Shown here: positions 25,301 to 35,006 of the stretch, piece by piece
Layout of the letters: each line of letters starts with the position of its first letter
How positions within the stretch are numbered: position 1 is the first letter of the stretch
Assembly: GCA_947650285.1 (NCBI GenBank)
Contig: CANTFL010001204.1
Coordinates: 248,001 to 312,000 of the forward strand
Direction: 5' to 3'
DNA from: Hyaloperonospora brassicae
Lineage: Eukaryota; Oomycota; Peronosporomycetes; Peronosporales; Peronosporaceae
DNA length: 64,000 nucleotides
Made by a program: the position numbers and the translations under genes
Notes under the pieces: model-generated
Databases searched by the model: none
What the model was told of the DNA's origin: nothing
The model's input: only the letters and a program-made list of their open reading frames with translations

Positions 25301-25914
25301 ATTCTGAACGGACTATAAGTGGGAAATGTATGTAGACCAGCAGTATCATGCATTGGAGCAGCTTTCTCGCAAAAATCGGGTTGGATCGTCCTTTGACACT
25401 GGCAGCACTCGCGATCGTTACAGTCACCTTAATAGGCTCAACATTCACCATGCGCCTCAAAAAATTTGTCTGGCAGCAGAGGTAGTTATGGAACAAGATG
25501 TGTCCATCAACCGTCAATAAATATAAAGGGTCTAATATTGCTTGGTTCAAACGGCCACGCGAGTGCCCGTTCGAATAAACGATCGAAAGGAGAGAACATC
25601 ATCAAAAAAATATCGACTTGATTTTGCTTTGCTTTTGCAGCATAGCATCCGACGCCCTCCGCTGTCTTGTCGTATTAGACCGCTCGATCGACCCGTTCAT
25701 TGGAGGCATGCCATCTTCGAAGCGACACCGCTTGTCGTAAGTATGGCACCTATTCTCATACAGACCGAGTGCTGAATGCGCAGACCATCGAACCAGATTG
25801 TGTGGCAGACCAGCCGAATTGACATGTGATCCGAAATCGGTAGATCATGAAAAAAACATCTGGCAGGTAATTTACTCCCTATCCGTTTCAGAGCGGACAT
25901 TCTCTGCATAAAGT
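16330..25914. other. AT-rich gene-poor region
   Basis: Nearly 10 kb of AT-rich sequence dense with stops. The longest open frames (about 104 codons at 19535-19849 and 111 codons at 25215-25550 on the minus strand) lack recognisable domains, signal peptides or RXLR-like motifs. I found no LTRs or tRNA-like folds. It ends abruptly at the first polygalacturonase unit (25915), where base composition turns GC-richer. Confidence 0.6.
20327..20350. repeat. (TC)n(TA)n microsatellite
   Basis: About five TC units run directly into about six TA units. Confidence 0.85.
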
Positions 25915-27038
25915 TGGACAGTAGGGTACCACATTGTTGACTAATGGATGACGCGCAATGGTGGGCGGCTGGGCTCGCCATCCGCACATTCGTGTCCACA
26001 TGGTACGTCGGAGATGATAGCAACGAGCAGAAGCGGGGCATCTACCTTTCGATGCTTACGTTTGTATGTGTACTCACAGCAGGTGAGCTTCCACTGCACA
26101 AGGGAGAGAACGCAGTGGTGCACGACGAAAAGCCATTCGTACAACATTCAGGTGGAAATGTATGTCCTCATTCCGCGTAGGTGACAGCTGCCTGATCTCC
26201 CCTGCATAATTTCGTGCGATCGAGATCGCTGCTGCGGCGCACGGTTGCGACGCCATCATGAGTCTGAGCAATATCTCCTGGCGCAGATCGGTGGTAGGTG
26301 TCGAGAGCGGGTACAAACAGAAAGGGACGGGCTCCGACGTGCAATCGATCACGTAAAAGGCGACATTTCGTGCACCATCATTCGCTTACCGCGTCCGGCA
26401 TCGTGGCACGCCTAGTACTAACACAATCAGTTGACGATCGTCGAACTTGCTCAGGGTCCAGCACACACCACTACATTTCAGTTGAGCAGCGTGCACCGAC
26501 CGTCTACAACGAGCGCGGAGGGTATGTAAGAAATTTGTGTCGCAGCCTTGTGAATACAACGTCGGTCCCTCGACGAAAGCACAAGACGACGGTCTTGTTG
26601 CGTACCAACAGCCAGGTCCGCACGAGTGTACAAGCAGACGAAGCTTTATACGACAGCGGGTGCGCGGCCTTGGCTACCACAAGCTTTCGGAGCGAAGTCC
26701 GGCTGTTTCATTCGTACAAAGCACCTGGCGCATTCGCCAGCGCGACGAGGAATTGAGCTTCATAGCCGGTTCTTTTCAACGTGACCGTCCGTCTTCGCTC
26801 TTCGATCCGACGATGTGCATAGTATAGCGCTTTCACACAAGTGTGCCTTTTCGATCGACCACCTGACGCTTGAGCCAGGCAAACTCATCCAGAGGTAACC
26901 TTTTCTACACAGCGCCCACGGGGTGTCGTCCATGACACCCTTGCCGTGGTCGACACCTTGTGAGTGCTGTGTAGAGTAAGTGTACGCGCGTCAGGCACGT
27001 ATGTGTATTTCGTGCGGCCCCAGGAAGCGGCATGGACG
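25915..27038. other. 5' spacer of unit 1, with unassigned open frames
   Basis: No confident gene. A 78-codon frame on the + strand (25944-26180, starting MDDAQWWAAGLAIRT) recurs in every unit at 2635-bp steps. A 92-codon minus-strand frame (26352-26074) with protein-like composition (VIDCTSEPVPFCLYPL, DLRQEILLRLMMASQ) overlaps it. A basic Arg/Ser-rich + strand frame of 152 codons (26298-26756) is frameshifted in unit 5 by a one-base loss near 37070. None matches a family I know. The spacer may hold a captured gene fragment or only upstream sequence of the enzyme gene. Confidence 0.4.
26904..26975. promoter_or_regulatory. Nested inverted repeat upstream of the PG promoter
   Basis: Three nested pairs are present. 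The outer arms are TCTACACAGC at 26904 and GCTGTGTAGA at 26966. The middle arms are CCACGG at 26916 and CCGTGG at 26944. The inner arms are GGGTGTC at 26921 and GACACCC at 26934, with a 6-base loop. It ends about 60 bp before the core promoter. It recurs in units 2-4 at +2635, +5270 and +7905. In unit 5 the middle arm is altered. Confidence 0.75.
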
Positions 27039-27054
27039 ACTCACTTCTCAATTG
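27039..27054 (+). promoter_or_regulatory. Oomycete Inr/FPR-type core promoter, PG1
   Basis: ACTCACTTCTCAATTG matches 13 of 16 positions of the oomycete initiator plus flanking-region consensus (GCTCATTYYNCAWTTT). It sits 48 bp upstream of the ATG at 27102, so the predicted 5' leader is short. This supports that ATG as the start. Confidence 0.7.
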
Positions 27055-27101
27055 CCCTCGTCGAGCACAACCACCTGATCTCACGACCGCCGACATCGCC
27101 G

Positions 27102-28325
27102 ATGAAACTTCTTCCCACTGCACTCACTGCCCTCGTTCTCGCTGTTGGCGCAGCTGACGGCTCGCTCACTATACGCACGACTGCTCAGGGTCAAACCCAA
27201 CGCATGAGCAACGCGGTGCAACAGAGTCCCGTGCAGGAGCAACAGAGTCCCGTGCAGGAGCAACAGAGTCCCGTGCAGGAGCAACAGAGTCTGGTGCAGA
27301 AGCAACAGTCGAGTAGTCCTATCAGCAGCAATGCCTGCATCCTCACAGGCATGTACAAGAAAGGGACTGACATTTCGGCGTGCAGCTCCATCACCGTCGA
27401 TTCGCTCCGTGTACCGCCTGGTGTGACGCTGGACCTGACGAAGACGAAGAGAGGTGCCGTCATTGAGTTCATAGGCACCACGACGTTCGGAACGAAAATG
27501 TGGGCCGGTCCGCTCGTTATGGTCAGCGGAACGGATCTCACCGTGAAGGGATCGGGCGTCCTCGACGGACAAGGACCTTGGTACTGGAAATACGGTCCGT
27601 CCATCTTGCGCCCCGTCTTCTTCCGTCTCCAAAGCGTCATCAGCTCGAAAGTGTCCGGGTTCACGGTCAAGAACATGCCCTTCCGTACGTTCAGCCTCGT
27701 CACGTGCAAGAACACGATTCTCTCTGGTCTCACGATCGACTCGAGAGCGGGCAATGGCATCGCCAAGAACACAGATGGGTTCAACTTGTCTAAGAACGAC
27801 GGGGTCACGATCACCGGCAACACGATCTACAACCAGGACGACTGTCTTGCTATGCAGTCGAGCATCAACACCGTCTTTAGCAACAACTACTGCTGCAATA
27901 CGCACGGTATTTCCATCGGGTCTCTTGGTGGCAACGCTGTCGACGCATCTACCACGGTGCGGGGCCTAACAATCTCGGGCAACACGATCGTCAACAGCGT
28001 CAACGGTTTCCGCATTAAGACCATCATTGGTCTCAAGGGACTCATCGCTGACGTCAAGTTCATCAACAATAAGGTTCAGAACGTAAGAAACGCGGTCTCT
28101 CTCCACGCGAACTACGACAGGGGATTGGGCAGGTACAGGGGTCCGCCCACGAGTCAGGTGCAGATCACTCGTTTAATGGTCTCCGGTCTCACTGGCACGG
28201 CGGAGAAAGTGTACGATATCCAAGTCAACCCGAAGGTGATATCGGATTGGACCTTCGAGGCCATTGATGTGCGCGCGTCGATGAAGAGTACGATTGAAGG
28301 CTTGCCCAAAGGCGTGGCCGTTTGA
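27102..28325 (+). CDS. Secreted endopolygalacturonase, GH28, copy 1
   Basis: The 407-residue enzyme hydrolyses alpha-1,4 bonds of homogalacturonan in plant pectin outside the cell. A signal peptide spans about residues 1-20 (MKLLPTALTALVLAVGAADG). It is followed by a Gln-rich insert with four heptads (41-68, three QSPVQEQ then QSLVQKQ) and a right-handed beta-helix catalytic domain from about 79. GH28 motifs are present: NTD at 223-225, DD at 246-247, His268-Gly269 and RIKT at 304-307. Asp225, Asp246 and Asp247 are the expected catalytic acids. The usual Gly before the His is Thr267. Six cysteines lie at 79, 94, 202, 248, 264 and 265. The frame is open 46 codons upstream but only from a GTG, and the core promoter lies inside that stretch, so I start at the ATG. 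No introns. Confidence 0.96.
   Translation: MKLLPTALTALVLAVGAADGSLTIRTTAQGQTQRMSNAVQQSPVQEQQSPVQEQQSPVQEQQSLVQKQQSSSPISSNACILTGMYKKGTDISACSSITVDSLRVPPGVTLDLTKTKRGAVIEFIGTTTFGTKMWAGPLVMVSGTDLTVKGSGVLDGQGPWYWKYGPSILRPVFFRLQSVISSKVSGFTVKNMPFRTFSLVTCKNTILSGLTIDSRAGNGIAKNTDGFNLSKNDGVTITGNTIYNQDDCLAMQSSINTVFSNNYCCNTHGISIGSLGGNAVDASTTVRGLTISGNTIVNSVNGFRIKTIIGLKGLIADVKFINNKVQNVRNAVSLHANYDRGLGRYRGPPTSQVQITRLMVSGLTGTAEKVYDIQVNPKVISDWTFEAIDVRASMKSTIEGLPKGVAV
27222..27305 (+). repeat. 21-bp coding minisatellite in PG1
   Basis: Four 21-bp units (CAGAGTCCCGTGCAGGAGCAA three times, then a variant) encode the QSPVQEQ heptads between the signal peptide and the catalytic domain. The same block occurs in copies 2-4, and three units remain in the split copy at 52.35 kb. 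Confidence 0.9.
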
Positions 28326-29673
28326 TCGCCCGCAGGTGCGGCAACTTGCTTCGGGAGTAGGCATCCTCAGGGGAAGCGGAGTGTAGTGTGGGTGCGTGCG
28401 TGCGTGTCAATAATGTGAATGTAATCATTTTCGATGTCTGCGTGGCTTGTTCGATTCCGGCATGTGATCCCGTAGTGTGCCTGCTCAAGGGTCAGGTTCG
28501 CAAAGAATGGATCTTGAAACCATAGGGCCATACACGCTCGGTATTAAGGTGGACAGTAGGGTACCTCATTGTTGTCTAATGGATGACGCGCAATGGTGGG
28601 CGGCTGGGCTCGCCATTCGCACATTCGTGTCCACATGGTACGTCGGAGATGATAGCAACGAGCAGAAGCGGGGCATCTACCTTTCGATGCTTGCGTTCGT
28701 ATGTGTACTCACAGCAGGTGAGCTTCCACTGCACAAGGGAGAGAACGCAGTGGTGCACGACGAAAAGCCATTCGTACAACATTCAGGTGGAAATGTATGT
28801 CCTCATTCCGCGTAGGTGACAGCTGCCTGATCTCCCCTGCATAATTTCGTGCGATCGAGATCGCTGCTGCGGCGCGCGATTGCGACGCCATCATGAGTCT
28901 GAGCAATATCTCCTGGCGCAGATCGGTGGTAGGTGTCGAGAGTGGGTACAAACAGAAAGGGACGGGCTCCGACGTGCAATCGATCACGTAAAAGGCGACA
29001 TTTCGTGCACCATCATTTGCTTACCGCGTCCGGCATCGTGGCACGCCTAGTACTAACACAATCAGTTGACGATCGTCGAACTTGCTCAGGGTCCAGCACA
29101 CACCACTACATTTCAGTTGAGCAGCGTGCACCGACCGTCTACAACGAGCGCGGAGGGTATGTAAGACATTTGTGTCGCAGCCTTGTGAATACAACGTCGG
29201 TCCCTCGACGAAAGCACAAGACGACGGTCTTGTTGCGTACCAACAGCCAGGTCCGCACGAGTGTACAAGCAGACGAAGCTTTATACGACAGCGGGTGCGC
29301 GGCCTTGGCTACCACAAGCTTTCGGAGCGAAGTCCGGCTGTTTCATTCGTACAAAGCACCTGGCGCATTCGCCAGCGCGACGAGGAATTGAGCTTCATAG
29401 CCGGTTCTTTTCAACGTGACCGTCCGTCTTCGCTCTTCGATCCGACGATGTGCATAGTATAGCGCTTTCACACAAGTGTGCCTTTTCGATCGACCACCTG
29501 ACGCTTGAGCCAGGCAAACTCATCCAGAGGTAACCTTTTCTACACAGCGCCCACGGGGTGTCGTCCATGACACCCTTGCCGTGGTCGACACCTTGTGAGT
29601 GCTGTGTAGAGTAAGTGTACGCGCGTCAGGCACGTATGTGTATTTCGTGCGGCCCCAGGAAGCGGCATGGACG

Positions 29674-29689
29674 ACTCACTTCTCAATTG
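29674..29689 (+). promoter_or_regulatory. Oomycete Inr/FPR-type core promoter, PG2
   Basis: Same 16-bp element as in unit 1, 48 bp before the ATG at 29737. Confidence 0.7.
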
Positions 29690-29736
29690 CCCTCGTCGAG
29701 CACAACCACCTGATCTCACGACCGCCGACATCGCCG

Positions 29737-30960
29737 ATGAAACTTCTTCCCACTGCACTCACTGCCCTCGTTCTCGCTGTTGGCGCAGCTGACGGCTCGC
29801 TCACTATACGCACGACTGCTCAGGGTCAAACCCAACGCATGAGCAACGCGGTGCAACAGAGTCCCGTGCAGGAGCAACAGAGTCCCGTGCAGGAGCAACA
29901 GAGTCCCGTGCAGGAGCAACAGAGTCTGGTGCAGAAGCAACAGTCGAGTAGTCCTATCAGCAGCAATGCCTGCATCCTCACAGGCATGTACAAGAAAGGG
30001 ACTGACATTTCGGCGTGCAGCTCCATCACCGTCGATTCGCTCCGTGTACCGCCTGGTGTGACGCTGGACCTGACGAAGACGAAGAGAGGTGCCGTCATTG
30101 AGTTCATAGGCACCACGACGTTCGGAACGAAAATGTGGGCCGGTCCGCTCGTTATGGTCAGCGGAACGGATCTCACCGTGAAGGGATCGGGCGTCCTCGA
30201 CGGACAAGGACCTTGGTACTGGAAATACGGTCCGTCCATCTTGCGCCCCGTCTTCTTCCGTCTCCAAAGCGTCATCAGCTCGAAAGTGTCCGGGTTCACG
30301 GTCAAGAACATGCCCTTCCGTACGTTCAGCCTCGTCACGTGCAAGAACACGATTCTCTCTGGTCTCACGATCGACTCGAGAGCGGGCAATGGCATCGCCA
30401 AGAACACAGATGGGTTCAACTTGTCTAAGAACGACGGGGTCACGATCACCGGCAACACGATCTACAACCAGGACGACTGTCTTGCTATGCAGTCGAGCAT
30501 CAACACCGTCTTTAGCAACAACTACTGCTGCAATACGCACGGTATTTCCATCGGGTCTCTTGGTGGCAACGCTGTCGACGCATCTACCACGGTGCGGGGC
30601 CTAACAATCTCGGGCAACACGATCGTCAACAGCGTCAACGGTTTCCGCATTAAGACCATCATTGGTCTCAAGGGACTCATCGCTGACGTCAAGTTCATCA
30701 ACAATAAGGTTCAGAACGTAAGAAACGCGGTCTCTCTCCACGCGAACTACGACAGGGGATTGGGCAGGTACAGGGGTCCGCCCACGAGTCAGGTGCAGAT
30801 CACTCGTTTAATGGTCTCCGGTCTCACTGGCACGGCGGAGAAAGTGTACGATATCCAAGTCAACCCGAAGGTGATATCGGATTGGACCTTCGAGGCCATT
30901 GATGTGCGCGCGTCGATGAAGAGTACGATTGAAGGCTTGCCCAAAGGCGTGGCCGTTTGA
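29737..30960 (+). CDS. Secreted endopolygalacturonase, GH28, copy 2
   Basis: The protein is identical to copy 1 (407 residues), with all GH28 motifs intact: NTD 223-225, DD 246-247, HG 268-269, RIKT 304-307. The signal peptide and four heptads are also the same. No nucleotide difference from copy 1 was noticed within the gene. The unit differs from units 3 and 4 in the spacer at about 29165 (GACATTT in place of GAAATTT). It has its own copy of the promoter and hairpin, so it is expected to be transcribed independently rather than with its neighbours. Confidence 0.96.
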   Translation: MKLLPTALTALVLAVGAADGSLTIRTTAQGQTQRMSNAVQQSPVQEQQSPVQEQQSPVQEQQSLVQKQQSSSPISSNACILTGMYKKGTDISACSSITVDSLRVPPGVTLDLTKTKRGAVIEFIGTTTFGTKMWAGPLVMVSGTDLTVKGSGVLDGQGPWYWKYGPSILRPVFFRLQSVISSKVSGFTVKNMPFRTFSLVTCKNTILSGLTIDSRAGNGIAKNTDGFNLSKNDGVTITGNTIYNQDDCLAMQSSINTVFSNNYCCNTHGISIGSLGGNAVDASTTVRGLTISGNTIVNSVNGFRIKTIIGLKGLIADVKFINNKVQNVRNAVSLHANYDRGLGRYRGPPTSQVQITRLMVSGLTGTAEKVYDIQVNPKVISDWTFEAIDVRASMKSTIEGLPKGVAV

Positions 30961-32308
30961 TCGCCCGCAGGTGCGGCAACTTGCTTCGGGAGTAGGCATC
31001 CTCAGGGGAAGCGGAGTGTAGTGTGGGTGCGTGCGTGCGTGTCAATAATGTGAATGTAATCATTTTCGATGTCTGCGTGGCTTGTTCGATTCCGGCATGT
31101 GATCCCGTAGTGTGCCTGCTCAAGGGTCAGGTTCGCAAAGAATGGATCTTGAAACCATAGGGCCATACACGCTCGGTATTAAGGTGGACAGTAGGGTACC
31201 TCATTGTTGTCTAATGGATGACGCGCAATGGTGGGCGGCTGGGCTCGCCATTCGCACATTCGTGTCCACATGGTACGTCGGAGATGATAGCAACGAGCAG
31301 AAGCGGGGCATCTACCTTTCGATGCTTGCGTTCGTATGTGTACTCACAGCAGGTGAGCTTCCACTGCACAAGGGAGAGAACGCAGTGGTGCACGACGAAA
31401 AGCCATTCGTACAACATTCAGGTGGAAATGTATGTCCTCATTCCGCGTAGGTGACAGCTGCCTGATCTCCCCTGCATAATTTCGTGCGATCGAGATCGCT
31501 GCTGCGGCGCGCGATTGCGACGCCATCATGAGTCTGAGCAATATCTCCTGGCGCAGATCGGTGGTAGGTGTCGAGAGTGGGTACAAACAGAAAGGGACGG
31601 GCTCCGACGTGCAATCGATCACGTAAAAGGCGACATTTCGTGCACCATCATTTGCTTACCGCGTCCGGCATCGTGGCACGCCTAGTACTAACACAATCAG
31701 TTGACGATCGTCGAACTTGCTCAGGGTCCAGCACACACCACTACATTTCAGTTGAGCAGCGTGCACCGACCGTCTACAACGAGCGCGGAGGGTATGTAAG
31801 AAATTTGTGTCGCAGCCTTGTGAATACAACGTCGGTCCCTCGACGAAAGCACAAGACGACGGTCTTGTTGCGTACCAACAGCCAGGTCCGCACGAGTGTA
31901 CAAGCAGACGAAGCTTTATACGACAGCGGGTGCGCGGCCTTGGCTACCACAAGCTTTCGGAGCGAAGTCCGGCTGTTTCATTCGTACAAAGCACCTGGCG
32001 CATTCGCCAGCGCGACGAGGAATTGAGCTTCATAGCCGGTTCTTTTCAACGTGACCGTCCGTCTTCGCTCTTCGATCCGACGATGTGCATAGTATAGCGC
32101 TTTCACACAAGTGTGCCTTTTCGATCGACCACCTGACGCTTGAGCCAGGCAAACTCATCCAGAGGTAACCTTTTCTACACAGCGCCCACGGGGTGTCGTC
32201 CATGACACCCTTGCCGTGGTCGACACCTTGTGAGTGCTGTGTAGAGTAAGTGTACGCGCGTCAGGCACGTATGTGTATTTCGTGCGGCCCCAGGAAGCGG
32301 CATGGACG

Positions 32309-32324
32309 ACTCACTTCTCAATTG
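32309..32324 (+). promoter_or_regulatory. Oomycete Inr/FPR-type core promoter, PG3
   Basis: Same 16-bp element, 48 bp before the ATG at 32372. Confidence 0.7.
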
Positions 32325-32371
32325 CCCTCGTCGAGCACAACCACCTGATCTCACGACCGCCGACATCGCCG

Positions 32372-33595
32372 ATGAAACTTCTTCCCACTGCACTCACTGC
32401 CCTCGTTCTCGCTGTTGGCGCAGCTGACGGCTCGCTCACTATACGCACGACTGCTCAGGGTCAAACCCAACGCATGAGCAACGCGGTGCAACAGAGTCCC
32501 GTGCAGGAGCAACAGAGTCCCGTGCAGGAGCAACAGAGTCCCGTGCAGGAGCAACAGAGTCTGGTGCAGAAGCAACAGTCGAGTAGTCCTATCAGCAGCA
32601 ATGCCTGCATCCTCACAGGCATGTACAAGAAAGGGACTGACATTTCGGCGTGCAGCTCCATCACCGTCGATTCGCTCCGTGTACCGCCTGGTGTGACGCT
32701 GGACCTGACGAAGACGAAGAGAGGTGCCGTCATTGAGTTCATAGGCACCACGACGTTCGGAACGAAAATGTGGGCCGGTCCGCTCGTTATGGTCAGCGGA
32801 ACGGATCTCACCGTGAAGGGATCGGGCGTCCTCGACGGACAAGGACCTTGGTACTGGAAATACGGTCCGTCCATCTTGCGCCCCGTCTTCTTCCGTCTCC
32901 AAAGCGTCATCAGCTCGAAAGTGTCCGGGTTCACGGTCAAGAACATGCCCTTCCGTACGTTCAGCCTCGTCACGTGCAAGAACACGATTCTCTCTGGTCT
33001 CACGATCGACTCGAGAGCGGGCAATGGCATCGCCAAGAACACAGATGGGTTCAACTTGTCTAAGAACGACGGGGTCACGATCACCGGCAACACGATCTAC
33101 AACCAGGACGACTGTCTTGCTATGCAGTCGAGCATCAACACCGTCTTTAGCAACAACTACTGCTGCAATACGCACGGTATTTCCATCGGGTCTCTTGGTG
33201 GCAACGCTGTCGACGCATCTACCACGGTGCGGGGCCTAACAATCTCGGGCAACACGATCGTCAACAGCGTCAACGGTTTCCGCATTAAGACCATCATTGG
33301 TCTCAAGGGACTCATCGCTGACGTCAAGTTCATCAACAATAAGGTTCAGAACGTAAGAAACGCGGTCTCTCTCCACGCGAACTACGACAGGGGATTGGGC
33401 AGGTACAGGGGTCCGCCCACGAGTCAGGTGCAGATCACTCGTTTAATGGTCTCCGGTCTCACTGGCACGGCGGAGAAAGTGTACGATATCCAAGTCAACC
33501 CGAAGGTGATATCGGATTGGACCTTCGAGGCCATTGATGTGCGCGCGTCGATGAAGAGTACGATTGAAGGCTTGCCCAAAGGCGTGGCCGTTTGA
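32372..33595 (+). CDS. Secreted endopolygalacturonase, GH28, copy 3
   Basis: The protein is identical to copies 1 and 2 over all 407 residues, including signal peptide, heptad insert, six cysteines and GH28 catalytic residues. The only difference noticed in this unit near the gene is one base just after the stop codon (TGATTGCCC in place of TGATCGCCC at about 33596). It is a full unit with its own upstream hairpin and core promoter. Expression of individual copies could not be told apart by coding reads, only by this 3' base. Confidence 0.96.
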   Translation: MKLLPTALTALVLAVGAADGSLTIRTTAQGQTQRMSNAVQQSPVQEQQSPVQEQQSPVQEQQSLVQKQQSSSPISSNACILTGMYKKGTDISACSSITVDSLRVPPGVTLDLTKTKRGAVIEFIGTTTFGTKMWAGPLVMVSGTDLTVKGSGVLDGQGPWYWKYGPSILRPVFFRLQSVISSKVSGFTVKNMPFRTFSLVTCKNTILSGLTIDSRAGNGIAKNTDGFNLSKNDGVTITGNTIYNQDDCLAMQSSINTVFSNNYCCNTHGISIGSLGGNAVDASTTVRGLTISGNTIVNSVNGFRIKTIIGLKGLIADVKFINNKVQNVRNAVSLHANYDRGLGRYRGPPTSQVQITRLMVSGLTGTAEKVYDIQVNPKVISDWTFEAIDVRASMKSTIEGLPKGVAV

Positions 33596-34943
33596 TTGCC
33601 CGCAGGTGCGGCAACTTGCTTCGGGAGTAGGCATCCTCAGGGGAAGCGGAGTGTAGTGTGGGTGCGTGCGTGCGTGTCAATAATGTGAATGTAATCATTT
33701 TCGATGTCTGCGTGGCTTGTTCGATTCCGGCATGTGATCCCGTAGTGTGCCTGCTCAAGGGTCAGGTTCGCAAAGAATGGATCTTGAAACCATAGGGCCA
33801 TACACGCTCGGTATTAAGGTGGACAGTAGGGTACCTCATTGTTGTCTAATGGATGACGCGCAATGGTGGGCGGCTGGGCTCGCCATTCGCACATTCGTGT
33901 CCACATGGTACGTCGGAGATGATAGCAACGAGCAGAAGCGGGGCATCTACCTTTCGATGCTTGCGTTCGTATGTGTACTCACAGCAGGTGAGCTTCCACT
34001 GCACAAGGGAGAGAACGCAGTGGTGCACGACGAAAAGCCATTCGTACAACATTCAGGTGGAAATGTATGTCCTCATTCCGCGTAGGTGACAGCTGCCTGA
34101 TCTCCCCTGCATAATTTCGTGCGATCGAGATCGCTGCTGCGGCGCGCGATTGCGACGCCATCATGAGTCTGAGCAATATCTCCTGGCGCAGATCGGTGGT
34201 AGGTGTCGAGAGTGGGTACAAACAGAAAGGGACGGGCTCCGACGTGCAATCGATCACGTAAAAGGCGACATTTCGTGCACCATCATTTGCTTACCGCGTC
34301 CGGCATCGTGGCACGCCTAGTACTAACACAATCAGTTGACGATCGTCGAACTTGCTCAGGGTCCAGCACACACCACTACATTTCAGTTGAGCAGCGTGCA
34401 CCGACCGTCTACAACGAGCGCGGAGGGTATGTAAGAAATTTGTGTCGCAGCCTTGTGAATACAACGTCGGTCCCTCGACGAAAGCACAAGACGACGGTCT
34501 TGTTGCGTACCAACAGCCAGGTCCGCACGAGTGTACAAGCAGACGAAGCTTTATACGACAGCGGGTGCGCGGCCTTGGCTACCACAAGCTTTCGGAGCGA
34601 AGTCCGGCTGTTTCATTCGTACAAAGCACCTGGCGCATTCGCCAGCGCGACGAGGAATTGAGCTTCATAGCCGGTTCTTTTCAACGTGACCGTCCGTCTT
34701 CGCTCTTCGATCCGACGATGTGCATAGTATAGCGCTTTCACACAAGTGTGCCTTTTCGATCGACCACCTGACGCTTGAGCCAGGCAAACTCATCCAGAGG
34801 TAACCTTTTCTACACAGCGCCCACGGGGTGTCGTCCATGACACCCTTGCCGTGGTCGACACCTTGTGAGTGCTGTGTAGAGTAAGTGTACGCGCGTCAGG
34901 CACGTATGTGTATTTCGTGCGGCCCCAGGAAGCGGCATGGACG

Positions 34944-34959
34944 ACTCACTTCTCAATTG
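34944..34959 (+). promoter_or_regulatory. Oomycete Inr/FPR-type core promoter, PG4
   Basis: Same 16-bp element, 48 bp before the ATG at 35007. Confidence 0.7.
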
Positions 34960-35006
34960 CCCTCGTCGAGCACAACCACCTGATCTCACGACCGCCGACA
35001 TCGCCG

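Noticed and set aside
26298..26756. 152-codon basic frame in each spacer
   Set aside because: Arg/Ser/Thr-rich with no domain, and frameshifted in unit 5; not supported as a gene.
26964..27101. 46-codon N-terminal extension of the polygalacturonase frame
   Set aside because: It starts with GTG, has no ATG, would hide the signal peptide, and contains the core promoter match.
27081..27905. Long minus-strand open frames (274 and 210 codons) opposite each polygalacturonase
   Set aside because: They are Arg/Asp-rich or low-complexity shadows of the codon use on the sense strand and recur wherever the gene does.
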